In this document: piece by piece, positions 56,386 through 64,000 of the stretch
Layout of the letters: each line of letters starts with the position of its first letter
How positions within the stretch are numbered: the stretch's first letter is position 1
NCBI GenBank assembly: GCA_009777245.1
Contig: WRMF01000010.1
Location: 19,479-83,478 of the forward strand
DNA: 64,000 bases
Direction: 5' to 3'
From: Betaproteobacteria bacterium
Lineage (GTDB): Bacteria; Pseudomonadota; Gammaproteobacteria; Burkholderiales; Rhodocyclaceae
The notes under the pieces: model-generated
Told to the model about the DNA's origin: nothing
The model's database searches: none
The model's input: the letters and a program-made list of their open reading frames with translations, nothing else
Program-made: the position numbers and the translations under genes

Positions 56386-58257
56386 TTATTTCTTTTCGGC
56401 AGCCGCTTCCGGCTTCCATATCTGCCCGATTGAAATACTGGCAAGTTTATTTCTGCGCCCGTAGATAAGCTCTACCAGCACACGGGAAACCATTACGGCG
56501 GAGAAGACGGAGGTCAGGATGCCAAGGCAAAGCACCACCGCGAAGCCGCGTACCGGACCGGAGCCGAAGATAAGGAGCGACAGCCCCGCGATAAAGGTTG
56601 TGATATTGGCATCGAGAATCGTATCGAAAGCCCGCTCATAACCTGCGACAATCGCCGCATACGGCGGCAGGCCGGCGCGCAGTTCTTCCCGGATGCGTTC
56701 GTTGATGAGCACGTTGGCGTCAATCGCCATTCCCAGAGTCAGCGCAATCGCCGCAATGCCGGGAAGGGTCAGGGTTGCCTGCAACATGGAAAGGAGGGCT
56801 ACCAGAAAGAGGAGATTGGCGGCAAGCGCAGTTGAGGAAATGACACCGAACAGCATGTAATAGACGCTCATGAAGACCACGATGGCGACAAAGCCCCAAA
56901 GGGTCGCGTTGTAACCCTGTTTGATATTTTCCGCTCCCATGGACGGGCCGACCGTTCGTTCCTCGACGATTTCCATCGGAGCCGCCAGTGATCCGGCGCG
57001 AAGCAGGAGGGCAATGTCGCTGGCCTCGGAGCTTGTCATCCGGCCTGAAATTTGCACCCGCCCGCCGCCGATTTCAGTTTTGATCACCGGCGCGGTCACG
57101 ACTTCGCCCCTGCCTTTTTCAAACAGCAGGATTGCCATGCGCTTGCCGATGTTTTCCCTGCTCACATCGCGGAAAATGCGAGAGCCGGTTGGATTGAAGG
57201 TCAGATGCACGGCTGGCTGCCCATTCTCATCAAATCCCGGTCGCGCATCGGTCAAATGTTCTCCGGTAAGAACCACCTGCCGTTTTAGCAGAATCGGGAT
57301 TTCGTCGCCGTCGCGGACACGCTCGAAAAACAGTTCTGTCTCAAAGGGAGCAATGCCGGTGGTAAGCGCGTTATCCAGCATACCCGGCGTGTCTTCTACC
57401 ATCCGCACTTCCAGAGTCGCGGTGCGTCCCAGAATATCCTTTGCTCTGGCCGGATCCTGGACGCCGGGCAACTGCACCACGATACGGCTTGCGCCCTGCT
57501 GCGCGATGACCGGCTCGGCAACGCCCAATTCATTGACCCGTCTGTCCAGGGTGTTGATGTTCTGTTGCAGCGCATATTTGGCAAGGTCGGCAACCGCCTC
57601 GGGGCGCAGACTGGCAACTAGATCATCCTCAGTCACAGTAAGGGCAAGGTCGGGGATTTCCCTGTTTATCAAGGCGCTCGCCTGTTGTCGGGTATCATCA
57701 TCCCGAAAGGCAATGACGATTGTCTTGTCTGTCCGGTTGATGCCAGAGTGCCGGATGTTGCGGTCGCGCAGCATCACACGAAGCTCGGTGGCAATAGAAT
57801 CCAGCCGTTGCAGTTCCGCGCCCTGCATGTCAACCTGCATGAGAAAGTGTACCCCGCCCTGCAAATCCAGACCCAGATACATGGGAAGCGCGCCCATGTT
57901 GGTAAGCCAGGCAGGCGAGGCGGAGAGGAGATTCAGAGCCACCACGTAATCCGGGTTTTCAGCATCAGGGTTCAGCGCCTTCTCCAGCGCCGAACGAGCC
58001 AGCATTTGCCGATCGACGCTGGCAAAACTCACCCTGATGCCGTTAGGATCAGCGAAAATGTTGTTGAACTCGATTCCGGCATCTTGCAGGATGGATTCGA
58101 TTCTCGGCACGGTAGAGGCGTCAACCTTGAGCGTCGCCCGGTTGGGCGAGATTTGCACGGCCTGATCCTTGCCGAAAAAGTTGGGCAAGGTATAGAAAAA
58201 CCCGACAATCAACGCCAGGGCAACTATTATGTGTTTCCAGAGAGGGTAGCGATTCAT
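56386..58257 (-). CDS. secD: Protein translocase subunit SecD
   Basis: 623 residues, six membrane helices with a large periplasmic domain. Signatures: YLGLDLQGGVHFLMQVDMQG, RVNELGVAEPVIAQQGASRI, ALTLGMAIDANVLINERIRE and DANITTFIAGLSLLIFGSGP. The ATG at 58257 (MNRYPLWKHIIVALALIVG) gives the usual start. It lies 57 bases after yajC and 14 before secF. Confidence 0.97.
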   Translation of the reverse strand: MNRYPLWKHIIVALALIVGFFYTLPNFFGKDQAVQISPNRATLKVDASTVPRIESILQDAGIEFNNIFADPNGIRVSFASVDRQMLARSALEKALNPDAENPDYVVALNLLSASPAWLTNMGALPMYLGLDLQGGVHFLMQVDMQGAELQRLDSIATELRVMLRDRNIRHSGINRTDKTIVIAFRDDDTRQQASALINREIPDLALTVTEDDLVASLRPEAVADLAKYALQQNINTLDRRVNELGVAEPVIAQQGASRIVVQLPGVQDPARAKDILGRTATLEVRMVEDTPGMLDNALTTGIAPFETELFFERVRDGDEIPILLKRQVVLTGEHLTDARPGFDENGQPAVHLTFNPTGSRIFRDVSRENIGKRMAILLFEKGRGEVVTAPVIKTEIGGGRVQISGRMTSSEASDIALLLRAGSLAAPMEIVEERTVGPSMGAENIKQGYNATLWGFVAIVVFMSVYYMLFGVISSTALAANLLFLVALLSMLQATLTLPGIAAIALTLGMAIDANVLINERIREELRAGLPPYAAIVAGYERAFDTILDANITTFIAGLSLLIFGSGPVRGFAVVLCLGILTSVFSAVMVSRVLVELIYGRRNKLASISIGQIWKPEAAAEKK

Positions 58258-58314
58258 GAACGACCTACAGAGGGGAAGTAGCGGTAAAACTGCCCGGTCA
58301 ATGGGCGGCAATGC

Positions 58315-58641
58315 TCAAAGGGCGGCTTTCAACGTTCCTTTCGGCAGCACCAGCACGACCGACTCGCGCTGCACGAGCGTTTCCGTGCCGGGCGTCAGTT
58401 CCAGAGAGACGTAGGCTTCGCCGACTTTGGTTATCCGTCCGGCGATACCGCCCTGGGTGACAACTTCGTCGCCTTTTTGCAGGCTTCCTACCAGTTGTTT
58501 GTGCTCTTTCGCCCGTTTCATCTGGGGGCGGAGCATCAGAAACCAGACGACGGCGACAAACAGGATCAGGGGCAAAAAGCCCATGAACCCCGGCTGCTGG
58601 GCTGCTGCTGCGGCTTCCTCTGCATAGGCAAGACTGATCAT
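58315..58641 (-). CDS. yajC: Preprotein translocase subunit YajC
   Basis: 108 residues. Short N-terminus (MISLAYAEEAAAAAQQPGFM), one membrane helix (LPLILFVAVVWFLMLRPQMK), and the YajC core (KEHKQLVGSLQKGDEVVTQG; GGIAGRITKVGEAYVSLEL). The ATG at 58641 follows AAAGG. It is first in yajC-secD-secF. The usual upstream tgt/queA genes are replaced here by repeat DNA. Confidence 0.96.
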   Translation of the reverse strand: MISLAYAEEAAAAAQQPGFMGFLPLILFVAVVWFLMLRPQMKRAKEHKQLVGSLQKGDEVVTQGGIAGRITKVGEAYVSLELTPGTETLVQRESVVLVLPKGTLKAAL

Positions 58642-58677
58642 GGGATACCTTTCGGAAAAAATTTTGGAAAAACGCAC

Positions 58678-58907
58678 ATTCTACCATCTTACGCTTGTTC
58701 CAAAACGTATTTGGCGAGTTTGGAAAAACAATTGCCGCCTGCAAAACCTCATATAAATGAGAAAGGGGGCAAGACATAGCGGGGTTGTCTCCCCTCTCCC
58801 GCTTGCGGGAGAGGGTGGCGCGCAGTGCCGGGAGAGGGCACGGCGTTTGCTTACGCTCGTTCCTTCAATTCTTTCCATCAATGGCTATGCTACGTTCCCC
58901 TAATAGT
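58678..58907. other. Intergenic repeat DNA upstream of yajC
   Basis: No gene. CTCTCCCGCTTGCGGGAGAG (58793-58812) and GCCGGGAGAGGG form hairpins like those inside the Correia-like elements. The yajC promoter should lie here but no convincing boxes were picked out. Confidence 0.4.
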
Positions 58908-59228
58908 TATAGTGCTTTTCGTGAATAATTATACTTTTCCTCAAGCGATCAGGAGAGTGAGAGCCTTGCTCCCACTTCCAATCATTCGTCATTCCCGCGA
59001 AGGCGGGAATCCAGCGCTGCATCAAAATTTGTAACTGATGTCCAGTATGACGAGAAGCGGAAATGCTGCTCCTATTGCGGTATGGGAATGTCGTTCCTGT
59101 TCTGGAAAACTATCGCAACTTTCAGCGCCGTACTGGATTCCCGCCTTCGCGGGAATGACGAGTGGATTATAGTCGGTGCGAAAAAATAACTGCACCTGAT
59201 AGGCGTTTTATTTGCGAAAAGCATTATA
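58908..59228. repeat. Complete Correia-like element with nested ATTCCCGC-hairpin unit
   Basis: Left end TATAGTGCTTTTCGTGAATA, right end ending AAAGCATTATA at 59228. Nested hairpins ATTCCCGCGAAGGCGGGAAT (58991-59010) and its inverse (59137-59156) bound a variant core. At 321 bp it is the largest full copy in the window. The stretch 59229-59447 that follows has more CTCTCCC/GGGAGAG hairpins and no gene. Confidence 0.75.
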
Positions 59229-59462
59229 AACTCATCCCAACCTATACCTCTGCTACCCTCTCCCCCGGCCCCTATCCCGCAAGCGGGAGAGGGGAGACAA
59301 CCATTTTGCACCTGCCGTTGCTCCATTTCCCACTCGCGGCGTAGCCACAAGCCGCCGGGTTCTCCTCTACCCCGCCCCCAATTGCAGTCTGCAAGAATCC
59401 GCTAGTTTGAATGCGCCAGCGTTTACAATCTCCGTTATAAATTTTTTTTGCTGAAACTTTCC

Positions 59463-60497
59463 ATGCTGCCGGACTTCGTTATCCCCAAGGCCAGCCTTGC
59501 CGCCCGCAACACGCTGGGGCTTCCTGCCCGCGCTGAATTCTTCGCCAGCATCGAGACGCGCGAGCAATTGGCGATGCTCGCGCATCATCCCGATCTTTTC
59601 CGGTTGCGTTATTTCATTCTGGGCGAAGGCTCCAATCTGGTGTTGACCGGCGATTTTCCCGGCCTCGTCCTGAAAATGGAACTGAAAGGACGGGAACTCG
59701 CAGGCGAAGACGGCGATTATTACTACGTCGCCGCTGCCGCCGGTGAAAACTGGCACGAGTTCACCCAATGGACGTTGGAGAACGGTTATCCGGGATTGGA
59801 GAATCTTTCTCTCATTCCCGGCACGGTCGGCGCCGCGCCTGTGCAAAACATCGGCGCTTATGGCGTGGAAGCGGGAGATTTTTTGTATGAACTGGAAGCC
59901 TTCGATTGCGTGAGCGGCGAAATTCGCCGTTTCTCCGCCGCCGATTGCAGATTTGCCTATCGTACCAGCATTTTCAAACAGGAAGGCTGGCATCTTTCCG
60001 GTCGTTTCGCCATTCTTCGCGTTGTCTTTCGTCTGCCAAAAAAATGGCAACCGAGCACAGGGTACGGGGATATAGAGGCGCGTCTGGAAAGAGAGGGCAT
60101 CAGCATTCCCGCGCCGCGCCAGATTGCTGAAACGGTGATGGCTATCAGGCGGGAGAAATTGCCAGACCCGGTAACACTCCCCAACGCGGGCAGTTTTTTT
60201 CAGAATCCGGTAGTAGCCGCGAACCTTGCCGCCGCGCTTACCGGCGCGTATCCTGATTTGCCCGCCTATCCGCAGGCTAATGGCAATGTCAAACTATCCG
60301 CCGGTTGGCTGATTGAAAAAGCAGGCTGGAAAGGGCGCAATCTGGGGAGTGTGGGAATGCACGAGGCGCAGGCATTGGTTCTGGTCAATCGGGGCGGCGC
60401 TCGCTTTGCCGATGTGCAAAATCTTGCCCGCGCCGTCCGGGAAGCCGTCTTCGCCCGCTTCGGCATTCATCTGGAAACCGAGCCGGTTTTTTTGTGA
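59463..60497 (+). CDS. murB: UDP-N-acetylenolpyruvoylglucosamine reductase
   Basis: 344 residues, type I MurB. This FAD enzyme makes UDP-N-acetylmuramate for peptidoglycan. Signatures: NTLGLPARAEFFASIETREQ, YFILGEGSNLVLTGDFPGLV, LENLSLIPGTVGAAPVQNIG, GAYGVEAGDFL, CRFAYRTSIFKQ, PNAGSFFQNPVV (catalytic Ser) and SAGWLIEKAGWKG. The ATG at 59463 is preferred over an upstream TTG. It is flanked by repeats on both sides. Confidence 0.97.
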   Translation: MLPDFVIPKASLAARNTLGLPARAEFFASIETREQLAMLAHHPDLFRLRYFILGEGSNLVLTGDFPGLVLKMELKGRELAGEDGDYYYVAAAAGENWHEFTQWTLENGYPGLENLSLIPGTVGAAPVQNIGAYGVEAGDFLYELEAFDCVSGEIRRFSAADCRFAYRTSIFKQEGWHLSGRFAILRVVFRLPKKWQPSTGYGDIEARLEREGISIPAPRQIAETVMAIRREKLPDPVTLPNAGSFFQNPVVAANLAAALTGAYPDLPAYPQANGNVKLSAGWLIEKAGWKGRNLGSVGMHEAQALVLVNRGGARFADVQNLARAVREAVFARFGIHLETEPVFL

Positions 60498-60517
60498 TAC
60501 AGGCGCGGCTTGTCATG

Positions 60518-60626
60518 TATATGGAAACGCTGATTTATTCACCTTGTCAAAAAACTACCCCTTACAAAACAATGAGTTCGGTTGGTCGGTGGCTTGGTTT
60601 TCTGAATAAATCAGCGTTTCCATATA
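60518..60626. repeat. 109-bp element with perfect 24-bp inverted ends
   Basis: 60518-60541 (TATATGGAAACGCTGATTTA then TTCA) is the exact reverse complement of 60603-60626. The 61-bp middle has no ORF. It looks like a recent, intact non-autonomous insertion (MITE). The right end runs into a TATAGTAGCT-type repeat at 60623-60653. Confidence 0.75.
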
Positions 60627-60693
60627 GTAGCTATCGTAGATAAAGGGACATCGAGTGTGTAGATGGTACTTTTTTTCGTTGCTGAACGCATGT

Positions 60694-60861
60694 TCAGCGT
60701 CCTCCAGAAATCCGCATAGCCGCGTCACTGCTACAATCAAGAAAACCTTCCATGGCGCTATGTAGCTCTGAGAGCTTATCATACGGCAGATTGAGATAGC
60801 GCGCGGCGCTCTCGAATCCCGACGCGCCAGATTGCAACAATTGATCCATGGTGTAATTCAT
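60694..60861 (-). CDS. Small protein of 55 residues, unknown function
   Basis: Not recognised. MNYTMDQLLQSGASGFESAA then RYLNLPYDKLSELHSAMEGF, helical and soluble, with no signal. It has a strong Shine-Dalgarno (AAGGAG) lying inside the last codons of the upstream membrane gene and starts 1 base after its stop. This is tight coupling, typical of a real gene pair. It is the last gene of the leftward array at 60694-64000. The paired arrangement (membrane protein then small soluble protein) recurs at 62954/62449. Confidence 0.65.
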   Translation of the reverse strand: MNYTMDQLLQSGASGFESAARYLNLPYDKLSELHSAMEGFLDCSSDAAMRISGGR

Positions 60862-60862
60862 G

Positions 60863-61462
60863 TCAAATCTCCTTGTTTGTCAAGTGTGTCAAGCGAAAAC
60901 GAATATCAAGGCAAATAACTACTATTGCCGCAGGCAATAGCAATACAATACCAGCCGAGCCAAGTAAACCAAATAGCAGCTTATTCCGATAAGGTAGACT
61001 TGATATTAAACTGCTCGTAGGTGTCAAAAATTCACTAGGATTTATCCATATCAGCAATGGCCATGCCAAAATGAAAACCCCTGCAACCAGAATAAAATTT
61101 TTTTCTACCTGTTCTTTCCTCCAACGTAAAAAACCTTTATATCCAGACGACATTGCAACAATCAGGATGTAAAGAAACGAGAGCATGAAAAAGAACGGTG
61201 CCAACTTAAAAAAAACATATACGCTTACCGGAAATGACGTATGCTGCATTATCATTAGAACGGTTGCCGAGATATTTGCTTCATCCGGCAAGGTTACGCC
61301 CATGCTTATCCAAACTGAATCAGGGACAAGAAAAACCAAAAAATATAACGCAAAAATCGCAGCGAGCACATAACCGCGAGCCTTTGCGGCAGGGTCGCTA
61401 TTAGCACTAAACCTCTGAAATTCTTCTAAATTTTCCTTTATTTGTTTAAAGGTTTCACCCAT
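60863..61462 (-). CDS. Four-helix membrane protein of unknown function (array member)
   Basis: 199 residues. A charged cytoplasmic N-terminus (MGETFKQIKENLEEFQRFSA) is followed by about four membrane helices (e.g. ARGYVLAAIFALYFLVFLVP; FILVAGVFILAWPLLIW; LLFGLLGSAGIVLLLPAAIV). No known family recognised. The ATG at 61462 is chosen because the leader GGAAGGAGATTTTGAC precedes it. The same leader, with few changes, precedes the membrane genes starting at 62151 and 63457. Confidence 0.7.
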   Translation of the reverse strand: MGETFKQIKENLEEFQRFSANSDPAAKARGYVLAAIFALYFLVFLVPDSVWISMGVTLPDEANISATVLMIMQHTSFPVSVYVFFKLAPFFFMLSFLYILIVAMSSGYKGFLRWRKEQVEKNFILVAGVFILAWPLLIWINPSEFLTPTSSLISSLPYRNKLLFGLLGSAGIVLLLPAAIVVICLDIRFRLTHLTNKEI

Positions 61463-61503
61463 GTCAAAATCTCCTTCCAAAAAATTACGGTCAGTATACC
61501 GCA

Positions 61504-61735
61504 TCATGCCGCTTCCTGCAACCACATTTCATTCGCAGCTTCCCACGAACTTGTGTAAGGTCTTGCGGCGGAAATCCAGCCAATGGTTATGGCTTCCGCC
61601 CGGAGCATGTATTCAGCGCGATCCATCATCCCCGCATCCGCCAGCGTCTTCAAATTATGCGCCAAATGCGGAGAGAGTTCAGCCGCCTCCCGCAAATCCC
61701 GTAAATTGCCGGAACCCTGAATTGACCTCCAAAAT
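61504..61735 (-). pseudogene. Truncated small ORF with conserved C-terminus (array remnant)
   Basis: The open frame encodes REAAELSPHLAHNLKTLADA, GMMDRAEYMLRAEAIT and GWISAARPYTSSWEAANEMW up to WLQEAA. It has no ATG near its GGAGG site (reverse strand, ~61725). At the second copy of this junction (63594) an ATG follows the same site, so the start appears lost by deletion. The last ~35 residues match the ORF at 62189 almost exactly. It could still be translated from TTG at 61695. Confidence 0.5.
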
Positions 61736-62151
61736 TACAGTTGAGAAAAAATTGCAACAACAGCTATGACACCATGCAGAAGCCAAAGTGACGTGGACTC
61801 AGCAAGAGCTCTTCGATTGAGTATTGCAATATCATTATCTCTATTCAACTTTTCAAAACCCGCAATTTTGTCCCGTTGAACATTTGCAAATCCAATAGGC
61901 AATAGATGTGGGAACGCACATGCCATTGCGAGTTTAGGGATGCTGTTAAGAGAAAACATGACAACAAGATGAACAGAAAACAAACCCAATATGAACCAGA
62001 CAAAAAACGCTGCGCTCACCACGCGCGCAATCCATCTGGAGATGATAAGTCTCGGTTTGTACTTCAAGGCTTTAGCCAAAACCTCTTGCTCTTCTTCCGG
62101 TGTTAGCGGGGCAAGCAGGGCTGGCCTATGTTCCCATGGAGAACGGCTCAT
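61735..62151 (-). CDS. Small membrane protein, copy 1 of a duplicated pair
   Basis: 138 residues. Cytoplasmic start MSRSPWEHRPALLAPLTPEE, then two membrane helices (WIARVVSAAFFVWFILGLFS; HLVVMFSLNSIPKLAMACAF). A charged loop follows (NVQRDKIAGFEKLNRDNDIA), then a C-terminal helix (LWLLHGVIAVVAIFSQL). Family not recognised. 63610-64000 is a near-identical copy. The ATG at 62151 follows AAGGAAATTTC. Its size and topology would suit an immunity protein, but that is inference. Confidence 0.7.
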   Translation of the reverse strand: MSRSPWEHRPALLAPLTPEEEQEVLAKALKYKPRLIISRWIARVVSAAFFVWFILGLFSVHLVVMFSLNSIPKLAMACAFPHLLPIGFANVQRDKIAGFEKLNRDNDIAILNRRALAESTSLWLLHGVIAVVAIFSQL

Positions 62152-62188
62152 GAAATTTCCTTTCCAAAAATTCGAACAGTATACCGCA

Positions 62189-62428
62189 TCATGCCGATTC
62201 CTGCAACCAAATTTCATTCGCGGCTTCCCACGAACTTGTGTAAGACCAGGCGGCGGAAATCCAGCCAAGGGTTATGGCTTCCGCCCGGAGCATATATTCA
62301 TCGCATGATCTTGGATAAAAACCAATTTTTTCCACTCCTCCATTGGGATCGGTCAATATCAAAAAAGCATGTCCATGCCAAGCTGACGGACGAACCGCAA
62401 TCGAAACGGTGTAATTACAATTTTCCAT
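62189..62428 (-). CDS. Small chimeric protein, GHAF/GFYP N-terminus and array-type C-terminus
   Basis: 79 residues from ATG 62428 (GGAGA upstream; another ATG at 62440 is in frame). The N-terminal half, TVSIAVRPSAWHGHAFLILT then DPNGGVEKIGFYP, recalls the first strands of permuted papain/NlpC-like domains seen in secreted toxins; this is from memory and low confidence. The C-terminal half, YMLRAEAITLGWISAAWSYT then SSWEAANEIWLQESA, is shared with 61504-61695. The join suggests an internal deletion of a longer gene. Confidence 0.55.
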   Translation of the reverse strand: MENCNYTVSIAVRPSAWHGHAFLILTDPNGGVEKIGFYPRSCDEYMLRAEAITLGWISAAWSYTSSWEAANEIWLQESA

Positions 62429-62448
62429 TTTTTTCTCCATGAGGTTGT

Positions 62449-62952
62449 TTAACGTTGAAGACCTTTGTTTGTCAAAACAAAAACCACTTTTCCTTCATCA
62501 TCAATAAAGGCAACCTGTGCACCTTTGCTAGATTTTGGCATTTCTAGAAGTGAAAGCAGTAACAACATACATTCGTCTCTATCCATAAAATTGATGTGTG
62601 TTCTGTACTCAGAAAGCCAATAATCCAAATCGGCATAGAACTCCCATACACGTAGATGGTTAACTGCTCTCTCTTTATAAGGTATATGACAACCATTTTC
62701 ACTCATAGCCTGTTTTGTTTCTATCCCAAAAAGGTCATTAGAATAACGCATTGAAATAAATATTGTGCCAATAACAATTACAACATAGATAGGAATCAAG
62801 CACACTATTCCTGCTAAAAACCTTTCAGCAGTTTTACAATACGATTCAAACCTAGGAGAAAGTCGACGCTTTTCATTGATTTTTTTTCTGAAAAGAACGC
62901 ATAAAATAATTATGGTAATTCCTGCAATCAGCATGATGTTAGCGATTGACAT
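62449..62952 (-). CDS. Membrane-anchored protein of unknown function (array member)
   Basis: 167 residues. Two N-terminal helices (residues ~4-20 and ~46-68), then a ~95-residue soluble domain (RAVNHLRVWEFYADLDYWLS; MDRDECMLLLLSLLEMPKSS; QVAFIDDEGKVVFVLTNKGL). No family recognised. It starts 1 base after the upstream gene, whose last codons hold its AGGAGG site. This is the same coupling as 60863/60694. Confidence 0.7.
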   Translation of the reverse strand: MSIANIMLIAGITIIILCVLFRKKINEKRRLSPRFESYCKTAERFLAGIVCLIPIYVVIVIGTIFISMRYSNDLFGIETKQAMSENGCHIPYKERAVNHLRVWEFYADLDYWLSEYRTHINFMDRDECMLLLLSLLEMPKSSKGAQVAFIDDEGKVVFVLTNKGLQR

Positions 62953-62953
62953 T

Positions 62954-63457
62954 TCAATTCCTCCTAATGCTAATGTTGTTGGGTTTTCTTCCTGAAAGGC
63001 ATTTTAAATCCGTGCGGTTTCTTGATACACCAAGGTGTATTCCTAGCATAATCGAACCCCAAGTCGTGAGCGCCCAAACAACATTCCAGAATATAGAGTA
63101 CTCTAGCCCAAAGAAAACTCCGGATATAACGGCGATACCTGAAAGAATAAGGCCAAATTTATACTCCGAATGTCTAGCAATTCGAGCGCAAAGATAACCG
63201 CCAAGAACAGATAACAAGCACCCAATGAGTGTTGTTGCCGCTATCATCCATGGATTTGATAGTGCTTCTATGACTTCATTTTTTGGAGTCTCTTGTACTA
63301 ATATAACAATTCCGTAAACAATCCCCAGCAGGGTGCCGACAAGGATGCTGCAGCCAACACTAACCAGTAGACCGACAGTCACGGCCTTGATGCCAGAACC
63401 ATTTGCCACGTCAATGTCCTCAACTGTGGTCGAAGGCGGTCTGATTGAGTCATCCAT
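62954..63457 (-). CDS. Four-helix membrane protein of unknown function (array member)
   Basis: 167 residues. N-terminal soluble segment MDDSIRPPSTTVEDIDVANG, then about four membrane helices (AVTVGLLVSVGCSILVGTLL; MIAATTLIGCLLSVLGGYLC; FGLILSGIAVISGVFFGLEY; VVWALTTWGSIMLGIHLGV). Family not recognised. The ATG at 63457 is preceded by the shared array leader (AAGGAAATTTTGAC). It is coupled to the next gene by a 1-base gap. Confidence 0.7.
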   Translation of the reverse strand: MDDSIRPPSTTVEDIDVANGSGIKAVTVGLLVSVGCSILVGTLLGIVYGIVILVQETPKNEVIEALSNPWMIAATTLIGCLLSVLGGYLCARIARHSEYKFGLILSGIAVISGVFFGLEYSIFWNVVWALTTWGSIMLGIHLGVSRNRTDLKCLSGRKPNNISIRRN

Positions 63458-63486
63458 GTCAAAATTTCCTTCCAAAAAAATTCCGG

Positions 63487-63594
63487 TCAGTATACCGCAT
63501 CATGCCGCTTCCTGCAACCAAAAAGAGATAACGTATCGTTTGTAACATCAACAGCCCACAAAACGATTTCAGCTTTATCCGCAGACATGAACAT
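63487..63594 (-). pseudogene. 35-codon ORF, probable deletion remnant in array
   Basis: A proper ATG after GGAGGTCAATC encodes MFMSADKAEIVLWAVDVTND and TLSLF. It then runs out of frame into the DNA that encodes the WLQEAA end in the other array copies, giving GCRKRHDAVY. This looks like the first 25 codons of a lost gene joined to the 3-prime end of the repeated ORF. A functional micro-protein cannot be excluded. Confidence 0.45.
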
Positions 63595-63609
63595 GATTGA
63601 CCTCCAAAA

Positions 63610-64000
63610 TTACAGTTGAGAAAAAATTGCAACAACACCTACGACACCATGCAGAAGCCAAAGTGACATGGACTCAGCAAGAACTCTTCGATTGAGTATT
63701 GCAATATCATTGTCTCTATTCAACCTTTCAAAACCCGCAATTTTGTCCCGTTGAACATTTGCAAACCCAATCGACAAAAAGTGCGGTAACGCACATGCCA
63801 TTGCGAGTTTAGGGATGCTGTTAAGAGAAAACATGACAACAAGATGAACAGAAAACAAACCCAATATGAACCAGACAAAAAACGCTGCGCTCGCCACGCG
63901 CGCAATCCATCTGGAGATGATAAGTCTCGGTTTGTACTTCAAGGCTTTAGCCAAAACCTCTTGCTCTTCTTCCGGTGTTAGCGGGGCAAGCAGGGCTGGC
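63610..64000 (-). CDS. Small membrane protein, copy 2 (5-prime end outside window)
   Basis: Near-identical to 61735-62151 at both DNA and protein level, offset 1875 bases. Differences include ALPHFLSIG for AFPHLLPIG and RRVLAESMS for RRALAESTS. The shared block continues past the stop through the GGAGG site and ends at the junction with the next ORF. The beginning lies beyond the window, so the array extends further right. Confidence 0.75.
   Translation of the reverse strand, partial: PALLAPLTPEEEQEVLAKALKYKPRLIISRWIARVASAAFFVWFILGLFSVHLVVMFSLNSIPKLAMACALPHFLSIGFANVQRDKIAGFERLNRDNDIAILNRRVLAESMSLWLLHGVVGVVAIFSQL

Overview
The window looks like a chromosomal segment of a mid-to-high GC Gram-negative proteobacterium, most likely a betaproteobacterium. 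The evidence is gene order: tRNA-Gln-prs-rplY-pth, rpsF-priB-rpsR-rplI, a DUF4124 gene divergent from guaB, cutA-dsbD, and yajC-secD-secF. Two very large PilY1-type pilus tip proteins and cbb3 oxidase assembly genes (ccoI, ccoS) fit that group. The genus cannot be named from the sequence alone.

Layout. Positions 1-6300 carry the end of a HupE/UreJ gene, tRNA-Gln, prs, rplY, pth and trpC, then a ribosomal/replication operon (rpsF-priB-rpsR-rplI) with a clear sigma70 promoter and a terminator. Positions 6500-17200 hold a TonB-like gene divergent from an ankyrin gene, the first pilY1, and two HD-GYP genes. Positions 17200-24500 hold guaB and guaA with a DNA adenine methyltransferase and an HNH endonuclease lying between them, then DUF4124, TetR and beta-hydroxyacid dehydrogenase genes. 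Positions 24500-37400 hold an amidotransferase with an altered glutaminase site, thrC, an alcohol dehydrogenase, an exported phosphoglycerate mutase, ccoI-ccoS, a glycine-zipper protein, queF and a deaminase. Positions 37400-60500 hold an alpha-2-macroglobulin, the second pilY1, truB, an Atm1-type ABC exporter, dsbD, cutA, a cytochrome b561, secF-secD-yajC and murB.

The right end (60690-64000) differs from the rest. It is a leftward, tightly packed, AT-richer array of small membrane proteins and short ORFs. Leader sequences and 3-prime gene ends recur in it, and one 138-residue membrane protein is present twice in near-identical form. The arrangement recalls toxin/immunity cassette arrays that grow and decay by recombination, but no function is proven. 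It is the best candidate here for an undescribed system.

Intergenic DNA is heavily colonised by short non-autonomous repeats. A Correia-like family has TATA-tipped inverted ends. About 130-bp units bounded by ATTCCCGC hairpins are nested inside some of these. There are also a 28-bp palindrome, a TATAGTAGCT repeat, and about 120-bp hairpin-ended units resembling IS200/IS605 relics. Nearly every gap over 200 bases contains one or more of these.
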